Numbered from the stretch's first letter, positions 8,138-16,911 are shown. The stretch: DNA of 53,148 nt from Microbacteriaceae bacterium PS02344 (GCA_029959905.1 JASCNZ010000018.1:1-53148); one strand, 5' to 3'. The notes: generated by a model from the sequence alone, not told the origin. Program-made: numbers and translations.

Positions 8138-8509
8138 TCACAGGTGCTGCAAGCGCCGCGGCGGACCCTCCCAGCGGGCGATTGCGACCTTGACCTCGAT
8201 CAGCTCGTGCTCCAGTGCGGCCTGGCCCTGCTCGAGCCGGTCCATGCGGCCGTCCATCCGATCGAAGCGCAGGTCCATGCGGTCCATCCGTGCGTCCATA
8301 CGATCCAGACGAGCGTCGACCTGGTCGAAGCGGGCGTCGACCTGCGCGAAGCGGGCGTCCACCTGGTCGAAGCGGCCGTCGACGTGGTCGAAGCGGGCGT
8401 CGAGGCGTTTCGACAGATGGGAGAACGCCGCACCCATTCCCCCGCCCAGCGACACCATGAAGGCGAAGAGGGCGATGATCATTCCGATCGTGTCAGCAGA
8501 CAAGGTCAC
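8138..8509 (-). CDS. Membrane-anchored heptad-repeat coiled-coil protein
   Basis: 123 residues from GTG 8509. Residues 1-30 are a hydrophobic anchor (IGMIIALFAFMVSLGGGMG). Residues about 32-95 are seven-residue repeats of the type DARFDQV, ideal for a long coiled coil, encoded by near-exact 21-bp DNA repeats. The C-terminus (LIEVKVAIARWEG) is a short amphipathic helix. No enzyme motif. Function unknown; such proteins may form membrane-linked oligomers. Confidence 0.7.
   Translation of the reverse strand: MTLSADTIGMIIALFAFMVSLGGGMGAAFSHLSKRLDARFDHVDGRFDQVDARFAQVDARFDQVDARLDRMDARMDRMDLRFDRMDGRMDRLEQGQAALEHELIEVKVAIARWEGPPRRLQHL
8227..8409. repeat. 21-bp tandem DNA repeats coding for coiled-coil heptads
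   Basis: About eight units related to gtcgacctggtcgaagcgg run in register; those at 8316-8402 are nearly identical. One unit equals seven codons, so unit gain or loss keeps the frame and only changes coiled-coil length. Confidence 0.75.
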
Positions 8510-8547
8510 CGGTCCATTCTGCTCCGAGGAGCGTCGTCAGTCCAGTA

Positions 8548-8602
8548 ACCGTACGACGGCTTTCCGTCTTCGTACGGAGACGGTGGAGAACGAGTTCTCC
8601 AC
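8548..8602. promoter_or_regulatory. Two adjacent dyads between mdh and the coiled-coil gene
   Basis: CCGTACGA (8549-8556) pairs with TCGTACGG (8570-8577), and GTGGAGAAC-GA-GTTCTCCAC (8583-8602) is a perfect dyad. They lie after the mdh stop on the minus strand and before the 8509 start, so they may terminate mdh, act as operators, or both. Confidence 0.5.
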
Positions 8603-8628
8603 AACTCCGCCGCCGGAAGAGTGGCGGC

Positions 8629-9618
8629 TCAGACCAGTCCGAGACCCCGCACCGCGTCGCGCTCTTCGATAAGTTCCGCAACGGAAGCATCGATGCGGCG
8701 ACGCGCGTCGTCGCCGATCTCGAGTCCCTCGACGATGCGCCACTCGCCGTCGACGGCCTCGACCGGGAACGACGACACCAGTCCCTCTGGCACGCCGTAC
8801 TCGCCGCGCGAGACGACCGCCGCGGATGTCCAGTCTTGCGTGCCGTGCACCCAGTCCCGCACGTGCTCGATCGCCGCATTCGCGGCGGAGGCCACCGACG
8901 ACGACCCGCGCACCGCGATGATCTCGGCGCCGCGCTTCGCCACCCGCGGGATGAAGGTGCCATCGACCCAGCTCGGCACGTCGCCGACGATTCGAGCGAG
9001 GGCGTCGGCGGCTGGCTCGCCGCCGACCGTGGCGTGCGAGACGTCGGGGAATTGGGTGGCCGAGTGGTTGCCCCAGATCGGCACGCGCTGCACGATGCCC
9101 ACGGGGACGCCGAGGGTCTGCGCCAGCTGTGCGCGGGCACGGTTCTCGTCGAGACGGGTGAGGGCCGCGAATCGTTCGGTGGGTACCCCCTCCGCGGACG
9201 CCGCGGCGATCAGCGCGTTCGTGTTCGCCGGGTTCCCCACTACCGTGATGCGCACGCCCGACGCCGCGTTCGCCGCGATCGCCGCGCCCTGCGGGCCGAA
9301 GATGCCGCCGTTCGCCGCGAGCAGGTCGCCGCGCTCCATCCCCGGCCCGCGCGGGCGCGCCCCGACCAGCAGCGCATGGTCGGCGCCGTCGAACGCCACG
9401 GCGGGGTCGTCGGTCACCTCGACGTGCTCCAGCAGGGAGAACGCGCCGTCCTGCAGTTCGAGCGCCGCCCCCTCGGCGGCACCCAATCCCGCCGGGATCT
9501 CGAGCAGCCGCAACCGCACCTTCTCGTCTGCGCCGAGCATGTCTCCCGCCGCGATGCGGAACAGCAGCGCGTAGCCGATCTGTCCGCCGGCCCCCGTGAT
9601 GGTGATCGTGGTCGTCAT
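8629..9618 (-). CDS. mdh: Malate dehydrogenase
   Basis: 329 residues, the usual length for the cytosolic-type NAD-dependent enzyme that interconverts malate and oxaloacetate in the TCA cycle. The N-terminal Rossmann motif [10 protein letters not shown] is at residues 9-18, the mobile-loop arginines are in [24 protein letters not shown] is the cofactor/substrate loop, TRLDENRA and the catalytic His is in [12 protein letters not shown]. The start is leaderless: TAGGCT at 9625-9630 lies six bases before ATG 9618. It diverges from the metallopeptidase gene. Confidence 0.97.
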   Translation of the reverse strand: MTTTITITGAGGQIGYALLFRIAAGDMLGADEKVRLRLLEIPAGLGAAEGAALELQDGAFSLLEHVEVTDDPAVAFDGADHALLVGARPRGPGMERGDLLAANGGIFGPQGAAIAANAASGVRITVVGNPANTNALIAAASAEGVPTERFAALTRLDENRARAQLAQTLGVPVGIVQRVPIWGNHSATQFPDVSHATVGGEPAADALARIVGDVPSWVDGTFIPRVAKRGAEIIAVRGSSSVASAANAAIEHVRDWVHGTQDWTSAAVVSRGEYGVPEGLVSSFPVEAVDGEWRIVEGLEIGDDARRRIDASVAELIEERDAVRGLGLV

Positions 9619-9649
9619 GTCCCGAGCCTACGACCGTCACGCCCCGGAG

Positions 9650-9655
9650 TACCCT
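9650..9655 (+). promoter_or_regulatory. -10 box of leaderless metallopeptidase gene
   Basis: TACCCT with six bases to ATG 9662, so transcription should start at the ATG itself. Confidence 0.5.
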
Positions 9656-9661
9656 CGATCC

Positions 9662-10543
9662 ATGACGTTCAATCCCGACGCCGACCTGTCGAACAACACC
9701 ACCCGACGGCGCGGGCGCACCGCCGCCATCGCGGGTGGCGGCGGCGTGGGCGTGCTCGGCCTGCTCGCGCTCATCGCCGGACCGCTGCTCGGCATCGACC
9801 TCTCCGGGCTGTTCGGCGGTTCGACCGGCACCGCGCCGGGCTCGTCGGAGGGGTCCGTCATCGAGAACTGCGAGACCGGGCAGGACGCGAACGAAGACGT
9901 CGACTGCCGCATGGCGGGCGCGCAGGTCGCCCTCGACGCGTTCTGGGGAGAGAACGTCGACGGGTACGTCGCTCCCACCCTCACCGTGGTCGACGGATCG
10001 ACGTCGACCCAGTGCGGCACGGCATCCAATGCAGTGGGCCCGTTCTACTGCCCGCCCGAGCAGGGGGTCTACGTCGACCCCACGTTCTTCGGGCTCATGC
10101 GCGAGCAGTTCGGAGCATCCGCCGGCAACCTGGCGCAGCTCTACATCGTCGGGCACGAGTGGGGCCACCACATCCAGAACCTCATCGGCACGATGGAGCA
10201 GTACCCCAACAACGGAACCGGTCCGGGCAGCAACGGCGTGCGGATGGAACTGCAGGCCGACTGCTACGCCGGCGCATGGATCGGCCGCATGACGGAGCAG
10301 ACGGATGCCGACGGCGACGCGTACCTGCAGAAGCCGACCGAGACGCAGATCGAGGACGCGCTCAACGCGGCCTCGGCGGTCGGCGACGACCACATCCAGG
10401 AGCAGGCCGGATTCCAGAACCCCGAGAGCTGGACGCACGGGTCGAGCGAGCAGCGCAAGTACTGGTTCGCCCTCGGCTACAGCGAGGGATTGGATGTGTG
10501 CGCCGAGACGTTCACGCGCTCCGAGGCGGACCTCAGACCCTGA
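9662..10543 (+). CDS. Neutral zinc metallopeptidase (YpfJ-like)
   Basis: 293 residues. Residues 1-20 are basic (TTRRRGRTAA), then a single membrane helix at about 22-45 (GVGVLGLLALIAGPLLGI), so the catalytic part faces outside. The zinc site is HEWGHH at about residues 165-170 (HExxH), followed by NLIGTMEQYP and the third-ligand helix ELQADCYAGAWIG. This is the PF04228 family of putative neutral zinc metallopeptidases; substrates are not established. Start chosen as ATG 9662 by the leaderless promoter; an upstream in-frame start has no support. Confidence 0.88.
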   Translation: MTFNPDADLSNNTTRRRGRTAAIAGGGGVGVLGLLALIAGPLLGIDLSGLFGGSTGTAPGSSEGSVIENCETGQDANEDVDCRMAGAQVALDAFWGENVDGYVAPTLTVVDGSTSTQCGTASNAVGPFYCPPEQGVYVDPTFFGLMREQFGASAGNLAQLYIVGHEWGHHIQNLIGTMEQYPNNGTGPGSNGVRMELQADCYAGAWIGRMTEQTDADGDAYLQKPTETQIEDALNAASAVGDDHIQEQAGFQNPESWTHGSSEQRKYWFALGYSEGLDVCAETFTRSEADLRP

Positions 10544-10570
10544 GTCGCTCGGCCCGAACCGCGAGTCGGC

Positions 10571-12322
10571 CTACGCCCGCAGGGCGGCGAGGAGCGTCTT
10601 CGCGAGGCCCGCGATTCCTCCGCTGGCGCGGAACCGGGTGAGCCCCTCGCTCACCTCGGCGCCCGTGCGCGACGCGACGAACCACGGCGGCGTGGGGAGG
10701 ATCGTGAACCGGCCGCCGCCGTTGCGCCAGGGCAGCGAGCGCGGGAAGGGGCGGAACGGGCCGCGCAGCACCGAGCGCTCCACGCGGTCGAGCAGGAGGG
10801 CGTTGTGCACCACTCCGATGCCGCTGCCGACGTCGTCGATCGTGTTGCCCGGGAAGGCGCCCCAGGTGAGCGTCGGGGTGATGAATCCGAACGCCGTCCA
10901 GCCGTTGATGGCGATCGAGCCGTAGCGCAGAGCGGCGACCGCGCGCTCGAACCCCGTGCCGAGGTTCTTCTCGGTCACCGGGTCGATGAGGAGGTTCGCA
11001 CCGAGGGTGCCCTGCAGGTGCTCGTTGGCGTATGCCACCGCGGCGTCGAGGAACGCCTGACCCGTGCTCGGAACCGTCACGACGCCGAGTACCGGTGCGA
11101 AGTACTCGGTGCTCTGGATCCCCGCCGGGTCGTCGTCGCCGTCGATCTCGACGAGCAGACGATCGCCGAGCACGAGGGCGTCGGGGTAGGACTCGGATGC
11201 CCGGCGCATGCGCTCGGCCGCCCCGGGGTACCAGGTGGGCCGCTCGGGCGCTGAGGCATAGGCACTGCGCAGCGCGGCGCGGAAGGCATCCGCCTGGTCC
11301 CACTCGGACGAGACGATGACGACCTGCCCGGCGATGCAGTTGTGCCCGCTGTTCTGCAGGCGCATGGTCGCGATGTGCTGGGCCTGATGCCGCAGGTCGG
11401 CCTCGGTCCACCGGCCGGGAACGACGATGATCGGCGACACTCCGCCGAGCTCGGCGGTGATCGGCGTGGTCATCGCCGGGGTGTCGCGACGGGTGCCGGA
11501 CGCGGTGGGCGCCCCCCAGACGATCGCGTCGAACGTGGCCGCCGAGCCGGTGATGTGCACGTGATCGATGCCGGGGTGTGCCGTGAGGTGGGCGCCGACG
11601 GCCGGACCGCCCCGCACGATGCGCAAGAAGCCCGGTTCGATCAGCGGCGCGAGGGCCCGCTTGTAGATCGGCACCAACGGGTCTTGCGTGGGGTTGACCT
11701 TCAGCAGCGCGGTGCGGTTCGAGGCGAGCAGCTCGTAGAGCACGTCGAGAACGGGGATGGAGGTGATGTTCCCCGCCCCGAGCACGAGTCCGACACCGTT
11801 CGATTCCGCGGGGGTGCGCTGACCGAGGCCTGCGGCGGCGCGCGCGGCGCGAGGTGTGGTGCCCGGTTCGAGCCACACCTCGCCCGTGAAGCCCGAGAGC
11901 AGCAGCCGGTCGATGCGCGTGAGGGGGAACGCGTGCACGCGCGTGCGTCCGCCCGGCGCGCGGTCTACCCGCACGCCGTCGAGCGGATTGCGTCCGTCGG
12001 CGATTCGCGTCAGTGTCTCGATGTAGGCATCGAGCGCGCCGAGCACACTGTAGGGGCCGCTGAGCCATTCCTCGCCGCGCAGCGGATGCCGGTGGTCGAG
12101 GCCCTTCGTCGCGGCAGCGGTGGTCGCCCAGTCCTCGGCGGCGGCGGCCACGCTCGTGCGGACCTGTCGCAGGAGGGTCGCCCGTTGCGCGACCGTCAGA
12201 GCGGACCAGATCCGCGTGCCCGTGCGCAGGGAATCGATTGCGGCATCGAGTCGCGCGCTCTCACTGTCCGAGATTCCGGCCGTCGTGTCGGGTGGTGTAT
12301 CGGCGGCGTGCGTAGAGGTCAT
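10571..12322 (-). CDS. Aldehyde-dehydrogenase-family protein
   Basis: 583 residues from ATG 12322, which has AAGGAG eight bases upstream; an open frame continues beyond but is antisense to the transporter gene. The catalytic cysteine is in NSGHNCIAGQ (about residue 329) and the general-base region is ELGGVSPIIV (about 287). VNPTQDPLVPIYKRAL and GAGNITSIPVLDVLYEL cover the NAD-binding domain. It is longer than standard ALDHs (about 480), with an extended N-terminal helical region and a C-terminal extension. Substrate unknown. Located convergent to the metallopeptidase and 74 bp after the transporter, with which it might be cotranscribed. Confidence 0.82.
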   Translation of the reverse strand: MTSTHAADTPPDTTAGISDSESARLDAAIDSLRTGTRIWSALTVAQRATLLRQVRTSVAAAAEDWATTAAATKGLDHRHPLRGEEWLSGPYSVLGALDAYIETLTRIADGRNPLDGVRVDRAPGGRTRVHAFPLTRIDRLLLSGFTGEVWLEPGTTPRAARAAAGLGQRTPAESNGVGLVLGAGNITSIPVLDVLYELLASNRTALLKVNPTQDPLVPIYKRALAPLIEPGFLRIVRGGPAVGAHLTAHPGIDHVHITGSAATFDAIVWGAPTASGTRRDTPAMTTPITAELGGVSPIIVVPGRWTEADLRHQAQHIATMRLQNSGHNCIAGQVVIVSSEWDQADAFRAALRSAYASAPERPTWYPGAAERMRRASESYPDALVLGDRLLVEIDGDDDPAGIQSTEYFAPVLGVVTVPSTGQAFLDAAVAYANEHLQGTLGANLLIDPVTEKNLGTGFERAVAALRYGSIAINGWTAFGFITPTLTWGAFPGNTIDDVGSGIGVVHNALLLDRVERSVLRGPFRPFPRSLPWRNGGGRFTILPTPPWFVASRTGAEVSEGLTRFRASGGIAGLAKTLLAALRA

Positions 12323-12396
12323 CGGCGGCTCCTTCGAACGGACCCCCAGCCTATGCCGCGCGTCGCGACCGCGGCTCGATGAGTCGCGCTCTCCCG

Positions 12397-13764
12397 TCAC
12401 GCGAGGGGTGCGCGGTCGATGTCGTCGCGGCGCAGGGTGTAGCGCGAGAGCGGGAGGAAGCTGAGGGCGATGAGCGCGGCGGGGATGAGACTGAAGACGA
12501 TCACGATGCCGGTGATGGCGGCATCCGGTTGCACCGCTGTGGCACCTGCGACCGTCGAGACGTAGCCCGTGGCGGCGAGAGTGAGCGAGACGACGGCCGC
12601 GCCCAGCGCGAATCCGACGGTCTCCCCGGCGGTCCAGACGCCCGTGAAGGCACCCGCGCGCTCGCCGCGGTCGTGCGAGATGACGTCGGGGAGCATCGCC
12701 ATCGGGAGCGACTGCAGTCCGGCGTAGGCGACTCCGGCCACCCCGACCGACGCGTACATCCACCCCCCGGGTGACCACAGCGCAGCCGTGAGTGTGGCGG
12801 CCGCGGCCGCGAAGAGCACGCTCGCGAGTGTGAAGGCGCGTTCCTTGCCGATCCGGCGGGCCACCGACGTCCAGCCGGGGGCCGCGACGAGCGCGGGTCC
12901 CACGAGCGCGAGGAAGACGAGTGTCACCGCGTCTTCGGAGCGCAGCACCCACGTCGCCACGTACTGGGCGCCGGCCAGCATCGCTCCGGTCGCGAGCGCC
13001 TGCAGCAGGAAGGTCGCGAGCAGGGCGCGGAACGGACGGCTGTCGCGCAGCACCCGCAGGCCCGCCGCGTACTGCTCGCGGAGCGCGGGCGGGTTCGCAC
13101 CTCGCCGCGACGCTTCGCGTGGCAGCGCGGGTGCGGAGCGCGTCGCCACCAGCATCCCGATACCGATGGCCGCGCCGGCGGCGACGCCCATGACGAGATA
13201 GCCGACGACGGGATCGTCACCGGTGCTCCGCAGGGCTGGTCCGCCGGCGCCGAACAGCAGGATGCCGGCGGTCAACACGACCACCCGCCACCCCAGGAGG
13301 CGCGTGCGCGCGTCGTAGCCGGAGGTCAGCTCAGCGGGGAGGGCGACGTACGGCACCTGGAACAGGCTGAACGCCGTCGCCGTCGCCACGAATGCCAGCA
13401 GCACCCCGACCGCGCCCGCGGCGGGACCCCACGAAGGAGGGATGGCGAACGTCAGAGCGAAGACCACGGGAAGCGCGAGCGCACCGGTGAGCATGAGCCC
13501 CCGGCGGGAGCCGGTGCGGGCCAGTTGCCGGTCGGAGGCCGCGCCGATCACGGGGTCGATGACCACGTCCCAGACCTTCGCCGCCGTCACGATGATGCCG
13601 GCGACGAGCGCCGAGACGCCGAGGTTATCGGTGAGGAAGTAGGTCAGCACGAGCCCGGGCAGCGTGGCGTAGCCGCCCGTTCCGACGGACCCCGCCGCGT
13701 AGAGCGCGATCGTGCGCGCGGAGAGCGGGGCGGACGCTCGCGTCGGCCGAGCCTCGGTGCTCAT
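12397..13764 (-). CDS. GPH-family (MelB-like) MFS transporter
   Basis: 455 residues with about 12 transmembrane helices. The family signature is clear: YAAGSVGTGGYATLPGLVLTYF in helix 1 and KVWDVVIDPVIGAASD after helix 2, equivalent to the cation-binding DxxxDP..G motif of glycoside-pentoside-hexuronide:cation symporters, then RTGSRRG in the loop. Substrate cannot be told from sequence. Leaderless start: TACACT at 13771-13776 lies six bases before ATG 13764. Confidence 0.85.
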   Translation of the reverse strand: MSTEARPTRASAPLSARTIALYAAGSVGTGGYATLPGLVLTYFLTDNLGVSALVAGIIVTAAKVWDVVIDPVIGAASDRQLARTGSRRGLMLTGALALPVVFALTFAIPPSWGPAAGAVGVLLAFVATATAFSLFQVPYVALPAELTSGYDARTRLLGWRVVVLTAGILLFGAGGPALRSTGDDPVVGYLVMGVAAGAAIGIGMLVATRSAPALPREASRRGANPPALREQYAAGLRVLRDSRPFRALLATFLLQALATGAMLAGAQYVATWVLRSEDAVTLVFLALVGPALVAAPGWTSVARRIGKERAFTLASVLFAAAAATLTAALWSPGGWMYASVGVAGVAYAGLQSLPMAMLPDVISHDRGERAGAFTGVWTAGETVGFALGAAVVSLTLAATGYVSTVAGATAVQPDAAITGIVIVFSLIPAALIALSFLPLSRYTLRRDDIDRAPLA

Positions 13765-13791
13765 CGCGCCAGTGTAGCGGCGCCTCCGGAA

Positions 13792-14055
13792 TCAGATGAG
13801 GGAGAGTTCGCGCAGCTTCGACTCGACGTCGGCGTTCGAGGGCTCGACGTGGTGCGAGGAGTCGGGATAGACGACGACCGGGATGTTCGTGCGGCCCGAG
13901 ATCTCCTTGGCGACGTCGGCCGCGGAGGGGTCGGCCACGAGGTCGACATAGGTGTACTCGACGCCCAGCTCGTCGAGCTGCTTCTTGGTGCGGATGCAGT
14001 CGCGGCACCAGTCGGCGCCGAACATGGTGATGGTGGATTCAGCAGGAGAAGTCAT
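13792..14055 (-). CDS. mrx1: Mycoredoxin / glutaredoxin-like protein
   Basis: 87 residues with ITMFGADWCRDCIRTKKQLDE, a thioredoxin-fold start with active-site CxxC (Cys17-Cys20), then cis-Pro in NIPVVVYPD. Mycoredoxins reduce mycothiol mixed disulfides in the actinobacterial cytosol. Leaderless: TACGCT at 14062-14067 lies six bases before ATG 14055. It is 27 bp before the transporter gene start, but the transporter has its own -10 box. Confidence 0.88.
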   Translation of the reverse strand: MTSPAESTITMFGADWCRDCIRTKKQLDELGVEYTYVDLVADPSAADVAKEISGRTNIPVVVYPDSSHHVEPSNADVESKLRELSLI

Positions 14056-14100
14056 ACGACAAGCGTACGGCGAGCCGGCGGGGTGAGGGCCGAGAATGGG

Positions 14101-14136
14101 TTGTCGAGTAAGGGCAGCCTTACCTATACTCGTGGC
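14101..14136 (+). promoter_or_regulatory. Leaderless promoter with an IdeR/DtxR iron box
   Basis: TTGTCG (14101-14106), an 18-bp spacer and TATACT (14125-14130) form a promoter whose start falls on ATG 14137. Bases 14109-14127 read on the minus strand as ATAGGTAAGGCTGCCCTTA, matching 14 of 19 positions of the DtxR/IdeR consensus TTAGGTTAGGCTAACCTAA, and overlap the -10. Repression by iron-loaded regulator follows from this geometry. Confidence 0.65.
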
Positions 14137-14529
14137 ATGAGCAGCGCGAGCGAGCACGTGGACGATCCCGACTGGGCGAACATCGACGGCACCGTGCTCA
14201 TCGCGGGGGACGCCGCGGACGCCGGTCTGATCGCCGGCATCGCCGCTCGGCTGCCCTGGGACGCCACCGGAGTGGTGCTGCTCGAGGCCGCCGCCCGCAT
14301 CCAGATCCGCCACATCGACGTACCGGACGGAGTGTCGGTGCGGTGGCTCGTGCGCGGCGACGGCATCCACGCGCACACCAAGGGCGAACGGCTCGCGAAC
14401 GCGGTGCACTCGTGGTGCGTCGAGTGGACGTGCAGCGAGCCGCCGGCGCAGTGGACCGTGTGGCTCGGACCACATACGCCGCCGCACGTCGCCCGCATGG
14501 CGCGCAGTCTGCTCGGCGTGGCGAACTGA
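14137..14529 (+). CDS. Siderophore-interacting-protein C-terminal-like domain protein
   Basis: 130 residues. VLIAGDAADAGLIAGIAARLP, GVVLLEAA and VSVRWLVRGD follow the C-terminal NAD(P)H-binding half of siderophore-interacting proteins (lGDETALPAI..., p.gv.v.wl.R), the flavin reductases that release iron from siderophores. The FAD-binding N-terminal half is missing, so it is a stand-alone domain. An iron box directly on its promoter supports a role in iron physiology. Catalysis on its own is doubtful without a partner. Confidence 0.72.
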   Translation: MSSASEHVDDPDWANIDGTVLIAGDAADAGLIAGIAARLPWDATGVVLLEAAARIQIRHIDVPDGVSVRWLVRGDGIHAHTKGERLANAVHSWCVEWTCSEPPAQWTVWLGPHTPPHVARMARSLLGVAN

Positions 14530-14535
14530 CGGCCG

Positions 14536-15009
14536 TCAGCCGGACGTCGCGAGCATCGCCGGCGCGGATGCCGTCACGGCCGCCGCGCTCGCCGTGATTG
14601 CATCGAGCGCACGACGCAGCGCCGAGCTCGACGTGTGCGCGGTATAGGGGAAGTACACGACCTCCACTCCCACCGCCCCGAACTCGCGTTCCAACCGCAG
14701 ACCCTTCTCGGTGCCGCGCCAGTCGTCGCCCTTGAAGAAGTGCGTGAACCCGACCTCGCGCCAGGCGTCGATCTTCGACGGCGTCGTCTCGACGTGCACG
14801 TCGTCCACGAACGAGATGTGCCGCACGATGTCGGCGCGCTCCGCGGTCGGGATGACGGGCTCGATGCCCTTGACCTGCCGCAGCATCTCGTCGCTCACGA
14901 CACCGGCGATCAAGACGTCGCAGTGCTGCTTCGCGTGGCGCAGAAGGTTGAGATGGCCGACGTGGAACAGGTCGAATGCTCCCGCGGCGTAGCCGATACG
15001 CGTTGCCAT
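14536..15009 (-). CDS. Cytidylyltransferase, TagD / glycerol-3-phosphate type
   Basis: 157 residues. AFDLFHVGHLNLLRHAK contains the HxGH nucleotide-binding motif (residues about 16-19), GVVSDEML follows, KGDDWRGTEKG is the KGxDW element and TSSSALRR replaces the ISTT motif. These define nucleotidyltransferases that make CDP-glycerol or a related CDP-polyol from the phosphate and CTP. The next CDP-linked enzyme, a CDP-alcohol phosphotransferase, is at 17585, so the pair may add a polyol phosphate to the polysaccharide or lipid. Transcription starts with a G-loop hairpin leader (15010-15074). Confidence 0.82.
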   Translation of the reverse strand: MATRIGYAAGAFDLFHVGHLNLLRHAKQHCDVLIAGVVSDEMLRQVKGIEPVIPTAERADIVRHISFVDDVHVETTPSKIDAWREVGFTHFFKGDDWRGTEKGLRLEREFGAVGVEVVYFPYTAHTSSSALRRALDAITASAAAVTASAPAMLATSG

Positions 15010-15074
15010 GATCTCCCCAGATCAGTGATTCCCCAGAGGCGGATCCCCATCCGCCGGCGACTCCCACAGCCGCT
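15010..15074 (-). promoter_or_regulatory. G-loop hairpin leader RNA, copy C
   Basis: A TAGACT box at 15081-15086 predicts a transcript start at 15074. The 65-nt leader holds a hairpin with stem GCGGCT/AGTCGC and loop GTGGG (15073-15057), a second with stem GGCGGAT/ATCCGCC and loop GGGG (15055-15038), then CTGGGGAATC, and a third hairpin GATCT-GGGG-AGATC (15023-15010) that places the ribosome site in its loop directly before ATG 15009. Two other EPS leaders (17510-17584, 36461-36663) share this plan. Confidence 0.6.
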
Positions 15075-15190
15075 CGCGTCAGTCTAGCCCCGCGACACGC
15101 CCGGCGCGACACCTGCATGATGGGCGGACTTTTCCGTCGGCACAGGAACGCATGGCACGATGGATGCCGCTGGAGCGCGGAGGGGTCGAC

Positions 15191-16357
15191 ATGGGCACGA
15201 GGGTCACGGTCATCGTGCCGACGTTCAACGAACGCGACAACGTCGCCGAGATCGTGGCGCGCATCGGCGCCGCGCTCGCCGACGACACGGCCGAGATCCT
15301 CTTCGTCGACGACAGCACCGACGACACCGCCGCCGAGATCGCACGCGTCGCCGCCGATGCCCCGCTCCCGGTGCGGGTCATCCACCGCGAGCAGAACACC
15401 GGCGGACTCGGCGGCGCGGTCGTCGCGGGTCTCGTCGGGGCGGCATCCGACGTGTGCATCGTCATGGACGGCGATTTGCAGCATCCGCCCGAGCTGCTGC
15501 CGGAGCTGCTCGCGCGGTACGCCGAAGGCGACACCGACGTCGTCACGGCCTCGCGCTACATCGGCGGCGGTGACACGAGCGGTCTGGGCACCGCCGTACG
15601 CTTCGGCGTCTCTCGGGCGGCCACCTGGCTGACCCGGGCCATGTTCCCCCGACGACTGGCACGCACCAGCGATCCGATGACGGGGTTCTTCCTCGTCGAC
15701 CGGCGCCGCCTCGACCTCGCCGCACTGCGTCCGCAGGGGTTCAAGATCCTCCTCGAGATCCTCGCGCGCACCGACCTGCGCACGGCCGAGGTGCCGATGG
15801 AGTTCGGCGAGCGCCGGCACGGCACCTCGAAGGCGAGCCTGCGCCAGGGCGCCACCTTCATCGCCCACCTCGCACGGCTGCGCTTCGGCAAGATGTCGCT
15901 GTTCGCGCTCATCGGCATCGTCGGCGCCGTGGCGAACCTGGCGATCATGTGGGCGCTGACATCGCTCGGGATGCCGTACGTCTGGGCCGCGATCGTCGGT
16001 GCCGAGGTCACGATCCTCGGCAACTTCCTGTTGCAGGAGCGGTTCGTCTTCGGCGACATGCGCCGCGACGCCCGCGGCATCGGACTGCGCTTCGGCGCCT
16101 CGTTCGCGTTCAACAACGTCGAGGCCGCCCTCCGCATCCCGGTCATGGCGCTCATGGTCGAGACCTGGCACATCTCGAGCGTGCTCGCCACGGGCCTGTC
16201 GCTGATCGTCGCGTTCTTCGCGCGGTTCCTGTTCCACTCGCTCGTGGTCTACGCGCCTCGGAGGCGCGGTGACGCCGCCGAACCGAAGCCCGACACCGCG
16301 GCGCAGCGCATCATCCGCGCGATCGATGACGAGGCGATGCGTCCGGGCGAGCTCTAG
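15191..16357 (+). CDS. GT2 glycosyltransferase fused to a GtrA-like membrane domain
   Basis: 388 residues from ATG 15191 (GGAGGGG upstream; an ATG at 15152 lacks a site). Residues 1-235 are a GT2 domain like polyprenol-monophosphomannose synthase: VTVIVPTFNERDNV, EILFVDDSTDD, VMDGDLQHPPE (metal-binding DxD-like) and GFKILLEIL. Residues about 235-365 have four membrane helices typical of GtrA (GNFLLQERFVF). The enzyme probably loads a sugar onto polyprenyl phosphate, and the GtrA part may help flip it. It diverges from the cytidylyltransferase gene. Confidence 0.85.
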   Translation: MGTRVTVIVPTFNERDNVAEIVARIGAALADDTAEILFVDDSTDDTAAEIARVAADAPLPVRVIHREQNTGGLGGAVVAGLVGAASDVCIVMDGDLQHPPELLPELLARYAEGDTDVVTASRYIGGGDTSGLGTAVRFGVSRAATWLTRAMFPRRLARTSDPMTGFFLVDRRRLDLAALRPQGFKILLEILARTDLRTAEVPMEFGERRHGTSKASLRQGATFIAHLARLRFGKMSLFALIGIVGAVANLAIMWALTSLGMPYVWAAIVGAEVTILGNFLLQERFVFGDMRRDARGIGLRFGASFAFNNVEAALRIPVMALMVETWHISSVLATGLSLIVAFFARFLFHSLVVYAPRRRGDAAEPKPDTAAQRIIRAIDDEAMRPGEL

Positions 16358-16911
16358 AGAGCAGGGCGCCGGAGCATGGCCGCGACCCGGCCCCACGACA
16401 GCCGTCGACGCGGTGTGGCGACCACCGACGCGATGAGGCCGCCGAGTGCGGCGGCGGCATTCGACCCCTCGTCGGCCGCCTCGTAGCGAAGGCCCGTCGG
16501 TGTGGATGCCGCCCGGTCCAGCGCCTCGCGCAGCTGCGACTCGCTGGTCACCATCACGCATCTGCCCTGCGCGGCCATGAACTCCCCGAAGGGGTACTGA
16601 TGGCCATCGACGACCTCGCCCAGCGCCGGTTCGCGAGGAACGACGATCGGCATTCGGTTCGCGCGATTCGCATCGGCGATGGTTCCGGGACCGACCTGCG
16701 AGACCACGATGTCGGCCCCGCGATACTGCTCATCGAGTTCGGCGGACGTCATCATGACGTGATTCTTCCCCTCGACCGAGGCGGGAGAGGATCCGTGCTG
16801 CACGGTCAACTCGACATCGGGATGTTCGGCGGCCCACGCGTCGATCCAGCCAATGAGGCGGGCGAATGGGTGGTGGTCGGTGCCCACCGACACGAAGACG
16901 CGCAGGGTCAT
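16354..16911 (-). CDS. PssE / Alg13-like glycosyltransferase subunit
   Basis: 185 residues, with VFVSVGTDHHPFARLIGWID at the start and HVMMTSAELDEQYRGADIVVSQVGPGTIADANRANRMPIVVPR (landmarks: GADIVVSQVGPGT, PIVVPR) forming the donor-nucleotide binding face of GT28 C-terminal domains. It is the catalytic half; the membrane half is the gene immediately upstream on the minus strand, with which it shares an ATGA overlap. Together they resemble PssE/PssD of streptococcal capsules and Alg13/Alg14. The last bases overlap the GT2-GtrA gene tail by 4 bp in convergent orientation. Confidence 0.8.
   Translation of the reverse strand: MTLRVFVSVGTDHHPFARLIGWIDAWAAEHPDVELTVQHGSSPASVEGKNHVMMTSAELDEQYRGADIVVSQVGPGTIADANRANRMPIVVPREPALGEVVDGHQYPFGEFMAAQGRCVMVTSESQLREALDRAASTPTGLRYEAADEGSNAAAALGGLIASVVATPRRRLSWGRVAAMLRRPAL

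Noticed and set aside
8227..8409. CRISPR-like array
   Set aside because: Units are adjacent without spacers, lie in a coding frame and encode heptads.
10544..10570. Terminator between the metallopeptidase and ALDH genes
   Set aside because: The apparent arms GAGTCGC and GCGAGTC are not complementary.
12323..12952. Upstream extension of the ALDH-like frame
   Set aside because: It is antisense to the transporter gene; AAGGAG and family length place the start at 12322.
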